From contig NC_071389.1 in the NCBI RefSeq assembly GCF_022682495.2, positions 180,092,556 to 180,156,555 on the forward strand: a DNA stretch of 64,000 nucleotides, written 5' to 3'. Below the pieces are notes generated by a model. The model was not told the origin of the DNA, ran no database searches, and worked only from the letters and a program-made list of their open reading frames with translations. How positions within the stretch are numbered: position 1 is the stretch's first letter; each line of letters begins with the position of its first letter. Made by a program: the position numbers and the translations under genes. This document shows positions 1 to 12,410 of this stretch, in pieces. Origin of the DNA: Desmodus rotundus. Lineage: Eukaryota; Chordata; Mammalia; Chiroptera; Phyllostomidae.

Positions 1-111
1 ACACCTAGATCTTGGACGTCTAGCCTCCAGACTTGTAAGAAAATAAACTTTTATTGTTTAAGCCACCTGTTAGTGGTGCTTTTGTTATGGCAGCCTAACT
101 AATACAGATAC
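1..111 (+). repeat. 3' end of an MLT1-like (ERVL-MaLR) LTR
   Basis: The stretch reads like the 3' end of an MLT1-class LTR: 'cctccagacttgtaagaaa', then a poly(A)-signal-like AATAAA context, 'ttgtttaagccacctg', and 'ttttgttatggcagcctaac' before 'taatacag'. The element is truncated by the window edge. The call rests on remembered consensus similarity only. Confidence 0.55.
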
Positions 112-1029
112 CAAATATTGGAGGAAGTATATATTTTCAAAAATGATGTTGGAATAAAAAATATCTGTATGGTTAAAAAATGAACCACATCCCTTACTTT
201 ACTCCACACCAAAAAAAAAGGAAGAAGAAGAAGAAGAACTCAAAATGACTACCTACCAACGTATAAGTTTAATAAGTTTAATAATAAGTTTAATAGAAGT
301 TAATTAAACTTCTAAAAGAAAACATAGGAGAAAATTTGGAGGATCTTGGGGTAGGCAAACACTTCTTAAGGCATTAAGCATTTAAAAAATGAGAACTAGA
401 CTTCATCATTAATAATTAAGGAAATTGAAATTAAAATATGAAGAGAACTATCACTTCACTAACTAGAATGACTAAAATTAAAAGATTTACAAATCCATTT
501 GGCAAGCATGTGGAGCAACTTGAGCTCCATATATTGCTGGTGGTAATGTAAGAGGATACAAACACTTTGAAAACAGAAAAAAATTAATTAAACATGCATT
601 TAAACCTTCCCCAACAATTCTGCTACAAGACCTTTCGTTGACAGAAATAAAAACCTAGGTCCACCAACAGATTTGAGCATTAAATTTCCTAGTATCTTTA
701 TTAACAATAACAAAAAGGTATAAACAACTTAAATTTCATTAACAGAAGAAAGAATAAACAAAATATAGTACATTCAGGCAATGGAAGACTTTTAAGCCAT
801 AAAAAGGACAAACAACTGATAAATGTATCTACACAAGTAATACTCAAAAACATGCTGAGACAAAGAAGCCATAAACAAAAGGAATATATATTATATGATT
901 CCACTACATTCTACAAGATATAACCTAAACTATGTGACAGGAGGAAGATCAATGTTTGCCTAAGAACGAAGCTATGGGGTGGGGGATGTATTGGCTGCCA
1001 AGGCAAATGGGAATTTGGGGGGCCTGTTT
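112..1029 (+). repeat. Old L1 3'-end remnant in AT-rich DNA
   Basis: From about 400 to 960 the text resembles the 3' end of an ancient L1 in sense orientation: 'atattgctggtggtaatgta', 'caattctgctacaagacctt' and 'agccataaaaaggacaaaca' are typical of old mammalian L1 copies. The bases before it are AT-rich with a short (gaa)n run near 225. No gene was recognised. Confidence 0.5.
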
Positions 1030-1031
1030 TT

Positions 1032-1380
1032 ATGCCAGTACCAGGCTGTTTTGATTACAGTGGCCTTGTAATACAGTTTGATATCAGGTATTGTGATCCC
1101 TCCTACTTTGTTCTTCCTTCTCAAAATTGCTGCACCTATTCAGGGTTGTTTATAGTTCAATATAAATTTCTGAAATGTTTGTTCTGTATCTTTGAAATAT
1201 GTCATGGGCCAGTACCACACTATTTTGATTACCATGGCCTTATAATATAGTTTGATATCAGGTAATGTGATCCCTCCTACTTTGTTCTTCTTTCTCAAAA
1301 TTGCTGAGGCTATTCAGAGTCATTTAGGGTTCCATATACATTTTTGAAGTGTTTGTTCTATATCTGTGAAATATGTCATT
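1032..1380 (-). repeat. Direct tandem duplication of about 175 bp inside the L1
   Basis: The segment starting 'atgccagtaccaggctgttt' at 1032 recurs at about 1207 as 'gggccagtaccacactattt'. Both copies run through 'tttgatatcaggta.tgtgatccctcctactttgttctt' in the same order. The other L1 copy in the window has this stretch once (about 19755-19925). The two copies differ at scattered bases, so the duplication is not recent. Confidence 0.75.
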
Positions 1381-1860
1381 GATATTTTAAGATGAATTGC
1401 ATGGAATCTATAAATTGTTTGGGGTAGTATGGACATTTTTATGTTGTTAATTATTCCAATCCATGAACGTGGTATATACTTCCATTTATTTCTGTCTTCT
1501 TTAATTTCTTTCTTCAGTGTTGTGTAGTTTTATGAGTACAGGTCTTTTATCCTCAGTTAGGTTTATTTCTAGGTACTCTATTTTTCTTGTTGCTAGAGCA
1601 AATGAAGTTTTTTCCTGATTTCTGTTTCTAATATTTTGTTGGTGATGTATAAAAATGCCTTCAATTTCTGCATATTGACATTGTATCCTGCTATTTTGCC
1701 AAATTCATTTATTAGGTCAAGTAGTTTTTTGGTGGAGTCTATAGGGTTTTCTATGTACACTATCATGTCATCTACAAACAATGATAGTTTTACTTCCTCC
1801 TTTCCAATTTGGATGCCTTTTATTTCTTTTTCTTGTCTGACTGCTGTGGCTAGGACTTTC

Positions 1861-3694
1861 TTTTTTTTTTTTTATATATATATTTATTGATTATGCTATT
1901 ACAGTTGTCCCATTTCCCCCCCCACTCCACTCCATCCTGCCCACCCCCCTCCCTCCCACATTTCCCCCCTATAGTTCATGTCCATAGGTCATACTTATAA
2001 GTTCTTTGGCTTCTACATTTCCTACACTATTTTTACCCTCCCCCTGTCTATTTTCCACCTATCATCTATGCTACTTATTCTCTGTACCTTTCCCCCTCTC
2101 TCCCCCTCCCACTCCCTTAATGACAACCCTCATGTTCTAGTTGTTTGCCTAATTTGCTCTCGTTTTTGTTTTTTGTGTGGCCGTTAATAACTGTGAGTTT
2201 GCTGTCATTTTTACTGTTCCTATTTTTGATCTTCTTTTTCTTAGGTAACTCCCTTTAACATTTCATATAATAAGGGCTTGGTGACGATGAGCTTCTTTAA
2301 CTTGACCTTATCTGAGAAGCACTTTATCTTCCCTTCCATTCTAAGTGATAGCTTTGCTGGATACAGTAATCTTGGATGTAGGTCCTTGCGTTTAATCTTG
2401 GGTAATGTAATTATGATGTGCCTTGGTGTGTTCCTCCTTGGGTCCAGCTTCTTTGGGACTCTCTGAGCTTCCTGGACTTCCCGGAAGTCTATTTCCTTTG
2501 CCAGATTAGGGAAGTTCTCCTTCATTATTTGTTCAAATAAGTTTTCAATTTTTTGTTCTTCCTCTTCTCCTTCTGGCACCCCTATAATTCGGATGTGGGA
2601 ACGTTTCAAGGCGTCCGGGAGGTTCCTAAGCCTCTCCTCATTTTTCCAAGTTCTTGTTTCTTCATTCTTTTCTGTTTGGATGTTTGTTTCTTCCTTCTGG
2701 TCCACACCATTGATTTGAGTCCCAGTTTCCTTCTCATCACTATTGGTTCCCTGTACATTTTCCTTTGTTTCTCTTAGCATAGGCTTCATTTTTTCATCTG
2801 TTTTTCGAATAGATTCAACCAAGTCTGTGAGCATATTGATAACCAGTGCTTTGAACTGTGCATCCGAAGGTTGGCTATCTCTTCATCGCTTAGTTGTATT
2901 TTTTCTGGAGCTTTGAAGTGTTCTGTCATTTGGGCCATTTTTTTTTTTTTTTTTTGTCTTGGCGCGTCTGTTACTTTAAGGGGCGGAGCCTTAGGTGTTC
3001 ACCAGGGCGGGGTAACGCTGGTCGCTATGCTGTGACGCTGTATGTGGGGGAGGGGCTGAGAAGGAGCAATGGCGCCCGCCTCACTCTCCTCCGGATTTCA
3101 ATCCTTCACTCCGATACCCACAATCAAACTGGGCCACTCTGGTGCTGGTTCCCGAGTAAGTGGGCCTGTGCACACTCTAGGCCCCTGTGGGTCTCTCCAA
3201 CAACCTCTTCCGTGAGGCTGGGAGTCTCTTCTGCTGCCGCCCCAACCCCCAGGGGCGCTTTCAATCAGAGGTTTGAGGCTTTATTTCCCGGAGCTGGAGC
3301 CCTGGGTTGCATGGTCTGCTTCGTTTGCCCGCCGTTTGTCAGGTTTATCTGTGGGCGAATTTGGTGCCGCGGGGTGCTACCCGCTGCTCTGCCTGCCCCG
3401 CTCTCCGCCACTCTGAGTCCGGCCCTCTTGGTTTATCTGCGCAGATGTGGGGCCGCAGGGTCTGCTAGTGCTCGGACTGCCTGCGCCATTTGTCCCACAC
3501 TCCGCCAGTCTCAGTCCCGCCACAGCCACGCGAGTCCTCTCCACCCCGGTGCCCGTCTCCGCCCCTCCTACCAGTCTGGATGAATGGTTATTTTCTATTT
3601 TCTTGGTGTTGGTCCCCCTTGCCGTTCGATTCTCTGTCAGTTCTGGTTGTGCGAGGAGGCGCAGTGTGTCTACCTACGCCGCCATCTTGGTTCT
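1861..3694 (-). mobile_element. HAL1 (half-L1) retrotransposon, ORF1-deleted subtype
   Basis: A HAL1 carries an L1-like 5' UTR and ORF1 but no ORF2. On the - strand this copy begins at 'aaccaagatggcggcgtagg', reads through a GC-rich 5' UTR into an ORF1, then a short 3' UTR ending in an A-tail (T-run at 1861-1873). The target-site duplication TAGGACTTTC at 1851-1860 and 3695-3704 shows insertion into the older L1. ORF1 is open from 2834 to 2241 (197 codons) but frameshifted upstream near 2866, where the copy at 36.2 kb stays open. About 47 codons of the C-terminal domain are missing compared with the copy at 22.9 kb, in frame. Confidence 0.85.
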
Positions 3695-4945
3695 TAGGAC
3701 TTTCAATACTATGTTGAATGGCAATGGTGAAAGTGGATATCCTTGTCTTGTTTCTGATTTTAGTGGGAAAGACTTTAGCTTTTGCCTGTTGAGTATGACA
3801 TTAGGTGTAGGTTTCTTGTATATGACCTTTATTATGTTGAGGAATGCTCCTTCTACTCCCACTTTGTTGAATGTTTGTATCATAAATGGATGCTGTACCT
3901 TATCAAATGCTTTTTCCACATCATTAATATGATCATGTGATTTTTGTCCTCCCTCTTGTTTATGTGACGTATTACATTTATTGATTTGTGAATATTGTAC
4001 CATCCTTGCATCCCTGGGATGAATCCCACTTGGTTATGGTGTATGATCTTTTTAATGTATTTCTGGGTAAGGTTTGACAATATTTTGTTAAGGATTTTTT
4101 GTGTCTATGTTCATCAGCAATATTGGCCTGTAGTTTTCTTTCTTTGTTGTGTCTTTATCTGGTTTTGAGTTTCAGATGATGCCAACTTCAAAAAAGAGTT
4201 TGGGAGTGTTCCATCTTCTTGGATCTTTTGGAACAGTCTGTGAAGAATAGGGGTTAGGCCTTTCTCAAATATTTTGTAAAATTCTCCTGTGAAACCATCT
4301 GGTCCAGGGCTTCTGTGTGCCAGGATTATTTTGATTACTGCTTCATTTCACTAGCTGTCATCTGTCTGTTCAGGCTTTCTGCTTCTTCTTCATTCAGTTT
4401 GGAAGATTATATTTTTCTAGAAATTTGCCCATTTCACCCAGATTTTCAAATTTCTTATCATATAATTGTTCATAGTATTTTCTTACAAACCTTTGTATTT
4501 CTGTGGTATCTGTTGTACTCTCTTCTTTCATTTATGATTTTATTTATTTGGGCCTCTCTCTTTTTTTCTTGATGAATCTGGTTAAAAGCTAGTCCATTTT
4601 GTTTATTTTTTCAAAGAACCAGCTCCTGAATTTATTGATCCTTTGAATTGTTCTCTTTGTCTCTATTTCATTTAATTCTGCTCTGATCTTGTTTATTTCC
4701 TTCCTTCTGGAAGGAAACTCGCTCTGGGCTTTGTTTGTTGTTATTCTTCCTGTTCTTGTAGGTGTAGGGTTAGGTTGTTTATTTGAAATGTTTCTATCTT
4801 TTTAAAGTAGGCCTATATCACTATGAACTTCCCTCTCAGTACTGCCTTTGCTCTGTCGGATAAGTTGTGGACTGTTGTGTGTTCATTTTCATTTGTTTCC
4901 AGAAACTTTTTGATATCTTCTTTGATTAATGTCTCTGGTTTTTTA

Positions 4946-5996
4946 TCACCTCAGGGTCCTGGGTGGGTCGTCCAACTTTTGGCAATAACACCTGTATCTC
5001 CTTCACCTGCTTCTACAGGAGCTTCTGTTGTGATTGAGAAGATGGGGTCTCTGTGTATCCCCTAGGGGGCACTGTTCAGTCTTCTGGGAAAATTGTGGGT
5101 CTATTCCCCCTGCCCCTGCACCTCCCTTCTTAGTCTGTCCTAGCTTATTTCCAATAATGAATAGCTTCTGATTACATAGCTGTCCATTTCAGGAGGTGGA
5201 ATGGCAATCTGTAAGAGTGTCAGCTCTCTCCTGCTTGGTATGGATGGCAGCTCTGTGTGCAAGCTGAGGCTGGGCGGAGCCCTGAATCCTCCTTCCTGCA
5301 CAACTTTCTGAACTCTCTGCTTTGATGGCCAAAGTGAAATAGGGCCCTAGGACCCAGTGTGTTTTGTCTCCCTGTGAAGAGTTCCAAATGGGCCCTTTTA
5401 GGCTTTCCTCTTGCTGTCTTCCTGAAATGCCCCCTGCAGGGTTGTTAAGTGTGCCCAGCTGGTTTTGCAGATCTTTCCCTACTCCAGCAGGAGGTGGGGA
5501 CTAGGCATAACCTTCCCTTCCTGGAGGTTCCATCAAGGAAAGGGGCTCAGTCTGGCTTTAAATAATCTCAGGTGCAGAGTTCCCAGCCCACTGCCTTCAC
5601 AGTATACAGTTCCTGCCCTCTCCACTCTGCACAGCTGCACCAGGCAGGGGCTGAGAAATCACCTTGCTTTGAACCTTTTGATCAATCTGTCCATCTTCAC
5701 TTAGTGGGAGCAAATCGTGCCCTCAATCCTTGTTGGCAGGGCAGCTGCACATGCAGGGTCCCTGTCCAGCACACCTCAGCTCCCCTTTTTAAAGTCTCTC
5801 TGGGCACTCCCACTGTAGTGCTGAGTAACTGTCCAGCTTTCCGTTCATGCAACGTCACCAAAAAGTCAAGAATCTATCAGTCATAGCTAGCCGTGTCCCT
5901 CTTCCTCCCCCAGATCCAGGTGTATATAATATCTCTCTTACTCTCTGACATTCTCCCAGCTGGCATTTGCCACTGAAGCTATGGTTGTGCCAATAG

Positions 5997-6036
<40 letters not shown>

Positions 6037-6375
6037 CCTGGTTCTCCCCCAAAACTTTGTGTATCCAAGTTGCTCCACGTCAGGATCTAGGGATTCCCTG
6101 CCCTGGTAGGAGAGGGAGCCACTAAGCTTCTATCTCTGACCAGGATCTGCATGGATGCAGTCACCACTCCCAGGGATTTTGCCCATCCACCTATAAAAAC
6201 TCCTTACTGCCTGTTTTGAAGCATCTTCTGTATTCTTTGGCTTCCAAACTTCATATCAGCTAATATTCTGTTGATTGTTCACTTTATTTTTTGGAAGGTC
6301 AGCTAAGTGTCCGAGCTGGGTGCAAGAGCAAAACTGGACTTGGCTTCCGCCTACTCAGCTGCCATCTTCAGATCT
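4946..6375 (-). repeat. Probable L1 5' UTR-like segment, antisense
   Basis: ORF2 similarity stops at about 4945 and is followed by GC-richer DNA ending in 'ctcagctgccatcttcagat' near 6350, which resembles the reverse complement of an L1 5' end. ORF1 would be missing, so this may be a deleted L1 or a second fragment. A (GT)17 microsatellite sits inside. No gene was seen. Confidence 0.4.
6001..6034. repeat. (GT)n microsatellite
   Basis: Seventeen perfect GT units in a row, inside the L1 5' UTR-like segment. Confidence 0.98.
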
Positions 6376-7327
6376 CTCTCTGTGCTTTATTCTATGTATT
6401 TGCCACTGATCTTCTGTTTCACTATTTCTACTATGTGCTGATCTAATGTGCCCTTAACTCCTTTTTTGAGTCATGCCAACTTTCTAAGCTTTAGGACTTT
6501 TATTTGCTTTCTGTAATAACTACTCTGCCAAGATATGCATTTTGTCATTTAATTCTATGAGCATTTTAATCATGGTTACTTAAACTCCTTGCCAGATAAC
6601 TCCAAGCTATATATATGCCTTGTGAAAATCTTTGTAATGTCCTCTTTTCCACTCAGTTTTCCATGAGATATCTTTTACATGGGAATTTTTTTTAATGACA
6701 GACATTGTAGGCAAATATTGTAGAAATCCTTCAGAAAGCATTTTATTTTGCTTCCTCCAGGTACCTGATTTAAGGGTGGATTCCCTTATTTAAAAGGGAG
6801 TGCAGTGATTAGAAGCTGAACATCCATTCCTGTGAGGAATATTTTTAGTTTACTTTCCTTTCTATGGTACAAGGATTCTGGTTAACAGGGATGGTCCTCC
6901 GTGGCTTACCCTGAATTATATTTTCTGTTCCCCAAACCTTGTGTCTGTCAAAATCTCTGCTGAGCTGTTCATGTTCTTGGCATAACCCTTGAATTGACAA
7001 AGTCCTCAGGGGTAAATAGCTCACCCTCTGCCCTTTACTTCTTTCTGACACCTTGGATCCTAAAATTCTCACTGCCTTTGAAGTTCTGCAATGCTTCCAA
7101 AGAGTACTGATACATTCCAGTTTTTTCTAAACTCATTTTTCATGCAATGTTTGGCTTAAAAAAAACTTTGACATTGTCAGAATCAGAAGTCTTCATAAAG
7201 AAGGTCAACTCTAATATTGTAACATTGGTCTTAACTTACAGCTTTCATCTCAGGTCCCATAATTAAGTTACTGTGAAATTCAATTTCCTGCTCTTCAACC
7301 CTACTCACCCTCTGACTGTTTCTGTAG
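6376..7327. other. Intronic or intergenic DNA, no gene recognised
   Basis: T-rich, low-complexity text with old L1-like passages. No SRCR exon is visible although WC1 domain order would place a 'c'-type SRCR exon upstream of 7328. The stretch is most likely intron of the receptor gene. Confidence 0.5.
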
Positions 7328-7417
7328 GAAACCAGACCGAGATGCTGCCCCAGTGTGACTTCATGTCTGAACCAGCAGACTCTGCAGTCTCAGAGGTCGG
7401 CATTGCCAACGGCTCAG
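7328..7417 (+). CDS. WC1: WC1-type gene, inter-domain exon (30 codons)
   Basis: A 90-nt exon with acceptor 'tttctgtag' and donor 'gtgagg', phase 1 at both ends. It encodes about 30 residues including 'NQTEMLPQCDFMSEPADSAV'. This matches the short proline/serine-rich exon that separates the 'c' and 'd' SRCR domains of WC1, recognisable by MLPQC followed by SEPA. It is not an SRCR domain itself and probably acts as a spacer between domain groups. It carries one NQT glycosylation sequon. It is the leftmost exon I can support; the upstream exon is outside the window or lost. Confidence 0.85.
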
Positions 7418-7485
7418 GTGAGGGCTCCCACAGGACCATAAAACCCTCCTCTCCTTCCCTGTGTAAATGGCCTCTCTCTCCTCAG

Positions 7486-7800
7486 ACACAAGACAGCTCC
7501 GCCTGGTGGACGGGGGTAGTCGCTGTGCCGGCAGAGTGGAGGTCCTCCAAGAGGGCTCCTGGGGCACCATCTGCCATTACAACTGGGACCTGAATGATGC
7601 CCAGGTGGTATGCAGACAGCTGGGCTGTGGAGAAGCCCTCGATGCCACAGTCTCTGCCCACTTCGGACCAGGATCAGGCCAGATCTGGCTGGATGATGTT
7701 AACTGCACGGGAAAGGAGTCCCACCTGTGGAAGTGCCCTTCCCAGCGCTGGGGACAGCACGACTGCTCCCACAAGAAGGATGCGGGGGTCATCTGCTCAG
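7486..7800 (+). CDS. WC1: WC1-type gene, SRCR domain exon ('d' type)
   Basis: A 315-nt single-exon group B SRCR domain with acceptor 'ctctctcctcag' and donor 'gtctgc' (weaker than consensus), phase 1/1. It starts RQLRLVDGG and contains the hallmark [12 protein letters not shown] and ends KDAGVICS. All eight group B cysteines are present (SRC, TIC, VVC, LGC, NC, KC, DC, IC), so four disulfides can form. An NCT sequon lies at VNCTGKE. It is 68 nt after the inter-domain exon, a tight pairing expected in WC1. The domain is extracellular and probably ligand-binding; the ligand is unknown. Confidence 0.93.
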
Positions 7801-8889
7801 GTCTGCACTGCACATTGTCCAAGGGCTGGGGAGGAGGTGGGGACCCTCCAGGATGGGAGTCTGAGCCCTGAGGAACTGTTGCTCAAAAGGGTGGAGGAGA
7901 AGGGCCTTCCACAGGGCCTGTCTAGCAGGTATGGTGATTGGTGCTTTCCTTTCCTCCTGCAGCAGCTGGGGCTCTGGTCCTTCCTTCTCAGTAATATCTC
8001 CTAATAACACCATTTTTTAGAGTATCCATTGAAAACAGGGCTCACTCTTTAGTAGCTTATGGTAGTAAAATCTTGAGATCATACTAATGCTGTAATTAAT
8101 TACCACATGGTTTAAAACAACACAAATTTATAGTGCTGTACATGATAAGTCTGACAAGGGTCTCACCGAGCTGACATCAAGGTGTCCTCAGGGCTACATT
8201 CCTTCTGGAGACTCCAGGGAAGACTTCCTCTCCCTCACTTTTCTACTTTCCAAAGCTGTTGTGCATTCATTCCTGTATGCTCCCTTTTCTCCTTCAGACA
8301 AACAGCTTTGCCTCCCTCTACCATTTTTTCTTAGTCACGTTTCCCTCTAAACTGAAGTGAGAAAGTTTATTTGTGTTTAAGGACAGTGGGTCCAAGGATG
8401 TGATTAGACTGAACTCACCTTCACCTGTTTGATCTACAATATCTCAGGTTAATCTCACCATCTCAAGGTCCTTATCTTAATGTTAACTATAAAGTCCCTT
8501 TTCCCATAAAAGATAAGATTTCACAGGCTCCATGGGGCAGGATGCAGAAATTTTGGAGGGGTTCATTATTCCACCCATCGTCCGCACTCCCTTCCACGTA
8601 CTCTGTCAGAAGTTTTGTCGGAAGCAGGATTTGGCTTTCCCAGCACAGGACCCAGGGTTGTGTTCCTCTCTGTTTATATGCCACTACATCATTGTGGTAG
8701 AGATAGACAGACACAAAAGGACAAACTCAGGGAAAAGGTACACAAATTTCAGTCTTGCCACTTAGTGGCAGTCTCCTCAACAGAGTCAGCAGAGTCAGTG
8801 ATGAGTGTTCACTTCCTCTGGGAGAGAGAAAGAACATAGAGCTTTGAGTGGACCATTAACTGTGTCCTATTTCCACTTTTTGCTTTTAG
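7801..8889. other. Intron between SRCR 'd' and 'e' exons
   Basis: A 1.1-kb intron. The segment at about 8060-8520 has the look of an old interspersed repeat ('ggtttaaaacaacacaaatt', then 'atcaaggtgtcctcagggct'), probably an LTR or DNA-element relic. Nothing coding was seen. Confidence 0.5.
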
Positions 8890-9204
8890 AGTTCCTGGCC
8901 CTGAGGATGGTGAGCGAGGACCAGGAGTGTGCCGGGTGGCTGGAAGTTTTCTACAATGGGACCTGGGGCAGTGTCTGCCGCAGCCCCATGGAAGCCATGA
9001 CCTTGTCCATAATCTGCAGACACCTTGGCTGTGGGGACAGTGGGACCCTTAACACTTTTGTTGATTATAGAGAAGGTTCTAGAGCCCGGTGGGTGGATGG
9101 AATCCAGTGTCGGAACACTGATATGTCTCTCTGGCAGTGCCCTTCTGACCCTTGGAAATACAGTTCATGCGGTCCAAAGGAAGAAGCTTACATCACGTGT
9201 GCAG
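8890..9204 (+). CDS. WC1: WC1-type gene, SRCR domain exon ('e' type)
   Basis: A 315-nt exon with acceptor 'tttttgcttttag' and donor 'gtattt', phase 1/1. It begins FLALRMVSEDQECAGWLEVF, the signature opening of the WC1 'e' domain, which differs from other SRCR domains, and ends PKEEAYITC. The eight group B cysteines are all present. An NGT sequon follows VFYN. The next exon is 19.4 kb away because the intron has been filled with L1 and HAL1 elements. Confidence 0.93.
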
Positions 9205-10429
9205 GTATTTACAGTCTGTTTCTATGTAGCTATCCCACCCAGGTAGGATGCTGTTAGTGGTATTGATATTTTCAAACTTAAGGGATGACTTTAAGATGAG
9301 TGTACAAATGAAAATGGATGAAGATGATTTAATCCACGATTGCAACTTGGTTTCAAAGGAAAAAATGAGAAAACTTGTACTCATAGCGATTTATTTGAAA
9401 AATATCAGAGAGATTAGAAAAAACATATGGGAGCACCAATAATACTCTGATAAACTTTCTAAGGAATGACAACTAATTAGGAGTAGTTAAAAGACATGTC
9501 CAGCACCTTGCAGTAAGTAAGGGGCAGACCAGAGACTCAACCATGATTGCTCCATCTCTGAACTTATGATATTTTACTATGAAATGCATCTATACCACTT
9601 AGATTACTTCTCAAGTCTGTCTATTGGTTGATAGTAATGAGTGCCCATAGGTACTAATTTCTACTTTAGACAAGAGGACAGAAAAAAGAAAAATTATAGT
9701 CACTGCTCATAGAGCTTACTATCCAGTGCTGAAAATTCTCATGAGGCAGAAATTTCAAGTGTCATGAAGCATAAGAAAGTGCTTAGAAGTGTGTCATATG
9801 GGCAAAAAAGAAGCATATTTGGATGGAGACCTACAGAATGAGTACGAATTTCCAAGGGAAGAAAGTGGACAGGTCATTTTGGTCATTGTAAATACTGAGT
9901 TGGGATAGGACATGATATATTTGAGGTACTGAAAAAATTCCATCGTGGCCAGGGCAGAAACAGGGTGAAGGAAAAGGATATAGGATTAGCAAAGGATAAC
10001 CTGGAATCCTGAGCAAAGCAAAGACCTCTGATTGGCAGGACCTAGGGAAATAATCCTGTTAGAGAGGATTTTTTTCCCCTTTCTTTTCTTTTTTACTTCT
10101 TGGCTGCCACATCATGGAGAACTGCTGGGAGATCAGCGGCCTCATTCCCCATATTTTTCTGCTTCAATTTGTCTATTCTAAGAGGCCCTCAGCATATTAG
10201 TCTTATTGGTTGATCCTTCATCTGGGCCTTTCTCCTCTACTATTGTGTACTCTCTATTCCCTCTTTCCATTCTCCCAAAATCTCCTGCAGAACCTCCTGG
10301 AATTTGGAGCCTATCATCTGCAAATTCTCTTATACCCTCAAAGCTCCCTCCCTTCACTTCTATGTTCAAATCAAAACCTGACTTCTCCTGAAAACACTGA
10401 TTTTCCTATCAATCAGAGGCTATGTGTTT
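9205..10429. other. Start of the 19.4-kb intron, no gene recognised
   Basis: Intronic DNA of ordinary composition between the 'e' SRCR exon and the L2-like relic. I see no exon, RNA gene or clear repeat in it. Confidence 0.5.
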
Positions 10430-12120
10430 CTCCTTCAATATACTTTCCCCTGGGCTGAGACTTGGATTAGGTATGCTCCTTGCTCTCAGTTGTCTTCTTT
10501 AACAATTCCCCTTCTGTGTTTCTTCTCAATGTCACATTACACCATAAGACAATACCACCCAATGCTTCTGTCTGTTGCTGTCATCATCCAACCTTCTGCT
10601 CACCCCCTCACCCCTGACTTGGCCAGTGAAGACTGCAGCACCAGGCTCACAAGGTTTTTCATCTATGTCTTACCACTGGATTCCATTAGTAGTTACTTCA
10701 ACATATTAAATGCAACATAGGCAACAATCCTAGCCTCTTGGTTTGTTAAATTCCTCATTTCTAAGCACCTTCCCTCCATTCAATCTTTGGCTATGCATAC
10801 ACTACTGACCACCAGCATCTGCACACCTTGAAATCTTGATTTCTTTATTCAATTCTCTGATCATTTCTTCTTATCCTATGACTCATAAACTTCAATGATT
10901 TGTTTCCAATAATTTTTCATCCTCTTAGAAATAACCAATCTCTCCACTGTTGATTAGTGTTACTTTTCTTCTTCCCTCATGTCTTCAATTTTTGTTAGCC
11001 AGGTGAGATAATATGATCCAACATTATAGTCATTTTCCTTTAACTACATTCAATTCCCTTGCCTCTTCTTTGTCAGTCTTAACAGACAAACACACAAGGA
11101 TGGCTAAAGTCAACTACCTAAGTACTCTTTTCCTGTTCTAGACTGATAAGTCAAGGAAGGCATACATAGCATGTTGCTAGTTTATTTTTGAATTCATGAA
11201 CACTTTTAATGGGCATTCCACACTGCCCTGAAGTTCTACTGTACTTCTCTAATATGTGTGCTTCCCCTATCTTTAAAATTATATTTTACATATGATGTGT
11301 TCCTGTCACACTGTCAAAACCTGACTCCTACTATCCATTCTCAAAATCACGATCTTGCATCTTATGTCACTGGGAAATTAAAACAGACAAAACTCCTCAT
11401 CTTCCTTTCAACACATCTACCAACTTCTGGTCTGTGCACAGGCTCTTTACTTGCCCCAACATCAGTGGACTTAGTCTTTATCTTAGGCCAACTCTTCTTC
11501 TCTGATCTTAGATTCTAATCCTCTCAACTTGTCAAAGTCTTCAGATTTTCAATTACGCCCTCTTCCTCATCAGCATCAACTTCTCCCTGTCTCTTAGTAT
11601 GGCCTCGAGCGTCTCACATCTGAAAAAAATACCTGAACAAACAACATTCTTCCTCAACCTAGATTCTCTCCCTAGCTACTACCCCATCCCTCTTTTCTGT
11701 CCTCCACAGCCATGTTTTCAAAAGTATGGTCATTAATAATTCACTGTATCCACACTTTTGTGTCTCATACTATTCTGAACTTATCCATTTAAATTTTAGG
11801 CTCCACCAATCCTCAGAATCAATAAGAAAATATAATATAACAAACCTTTTTGTCTTCATTATTCTTGACCTTTCAGCAACTTTCAACATGATGACTTCCC
11901 TTTCCTTCTCAATTTTTCTTTTTACCTTCTGCCGACCCCTCTATCTCATTGATTGGCCTCCTTATTTTACCTCATTGATTGTTGCTCTTATTTTTACAGG
12001 GTTGCCACTCCTGTGCTCAGCCTCTAGATTTTGGACAATCTTAGGGCTCATTATCGTACTCTTTCCTCTTCCTTAGCTATACTCCCTTCCTAGGGCCCAT
12101 GGTCTAAATGACTTCTATAC
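10430..12120 (+). repeat. Ancient L2/CR1-like LINE remnant
   Basis: The translation near 11,860-11,900 contains 'FIILDLSATFN', which fits the conserved reverse transcriptase motif DLSAAFDTVDH of L2/CR1 LINEs. Neighbouring C/T-rich text is compatible with the same element. It is heavily decayed and the limits are approximate. Confidence 0.45.
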
Positions 12121-12231
12121 ACTGACAGCTAACTCCACAGCTATTCTTTGCCATTAACTCCAAACTCATATTTTCCATTGCTACCTGACATCTCCACTTG
12201 AATATTAATGTACATTCAAATTTAGCCCAAA

Positions 12232-12410
12232 GCAGAATTTTTTTCAATTAATCTTTATTGTATTTTTCCATTACCATCTACTCCCTTTATACCTCAACTC
12301 CCCCATCAATCACCACACTGTTATTCATGTCCATGAGTCCCTTCTCTTGTTTGATCAATCCTCCACCCTCTACCTCCTCCCTCTTAGCTGTCACAAAGCA
12401 GAATGTTTTA
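12232..12410 (-). repeat. L1 3'-end fragment, antisense
   Basis: T-rich start, then 'tttattgtatttttccatta' and a C-rich run ending near 'agctgtcaca'. The same 3'-end text is seen at 18.16 kb, 18.34 kb and 32.40 kb. It is a short, 5'-truncated insertion. Confidence 0.6.

Larger units (their letters stand above)
1030..4945 (-). repeat. L1 ORF2 fragment, antisense, split by a HAL1
   Basis: The + strand is the reverse complement of L1 ORF2. It aligns by eye with the same region of the larger L1 further right (for example 1030 with about 19755, and 4823 with about 21520). A 1.8-kb HAL1 at 1861-3694 interrupts it. Frames on the - strand are broken into short pieces, for example 1593-1781 and 3674-4003, which carry reverse-transcriptase-like text such as FADD-box-like '[12 protein letters not shown]'. 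It is a dead copy. Confidence 0.8.

Noticed and set aside
3447..3932. GC-rich open frames of 160-230 codons (also at 2,894, 22,095 and 36,933)
   Set aside because: They are antisense or 5' UTR frames of the HAL1 elements and recur in every copy.
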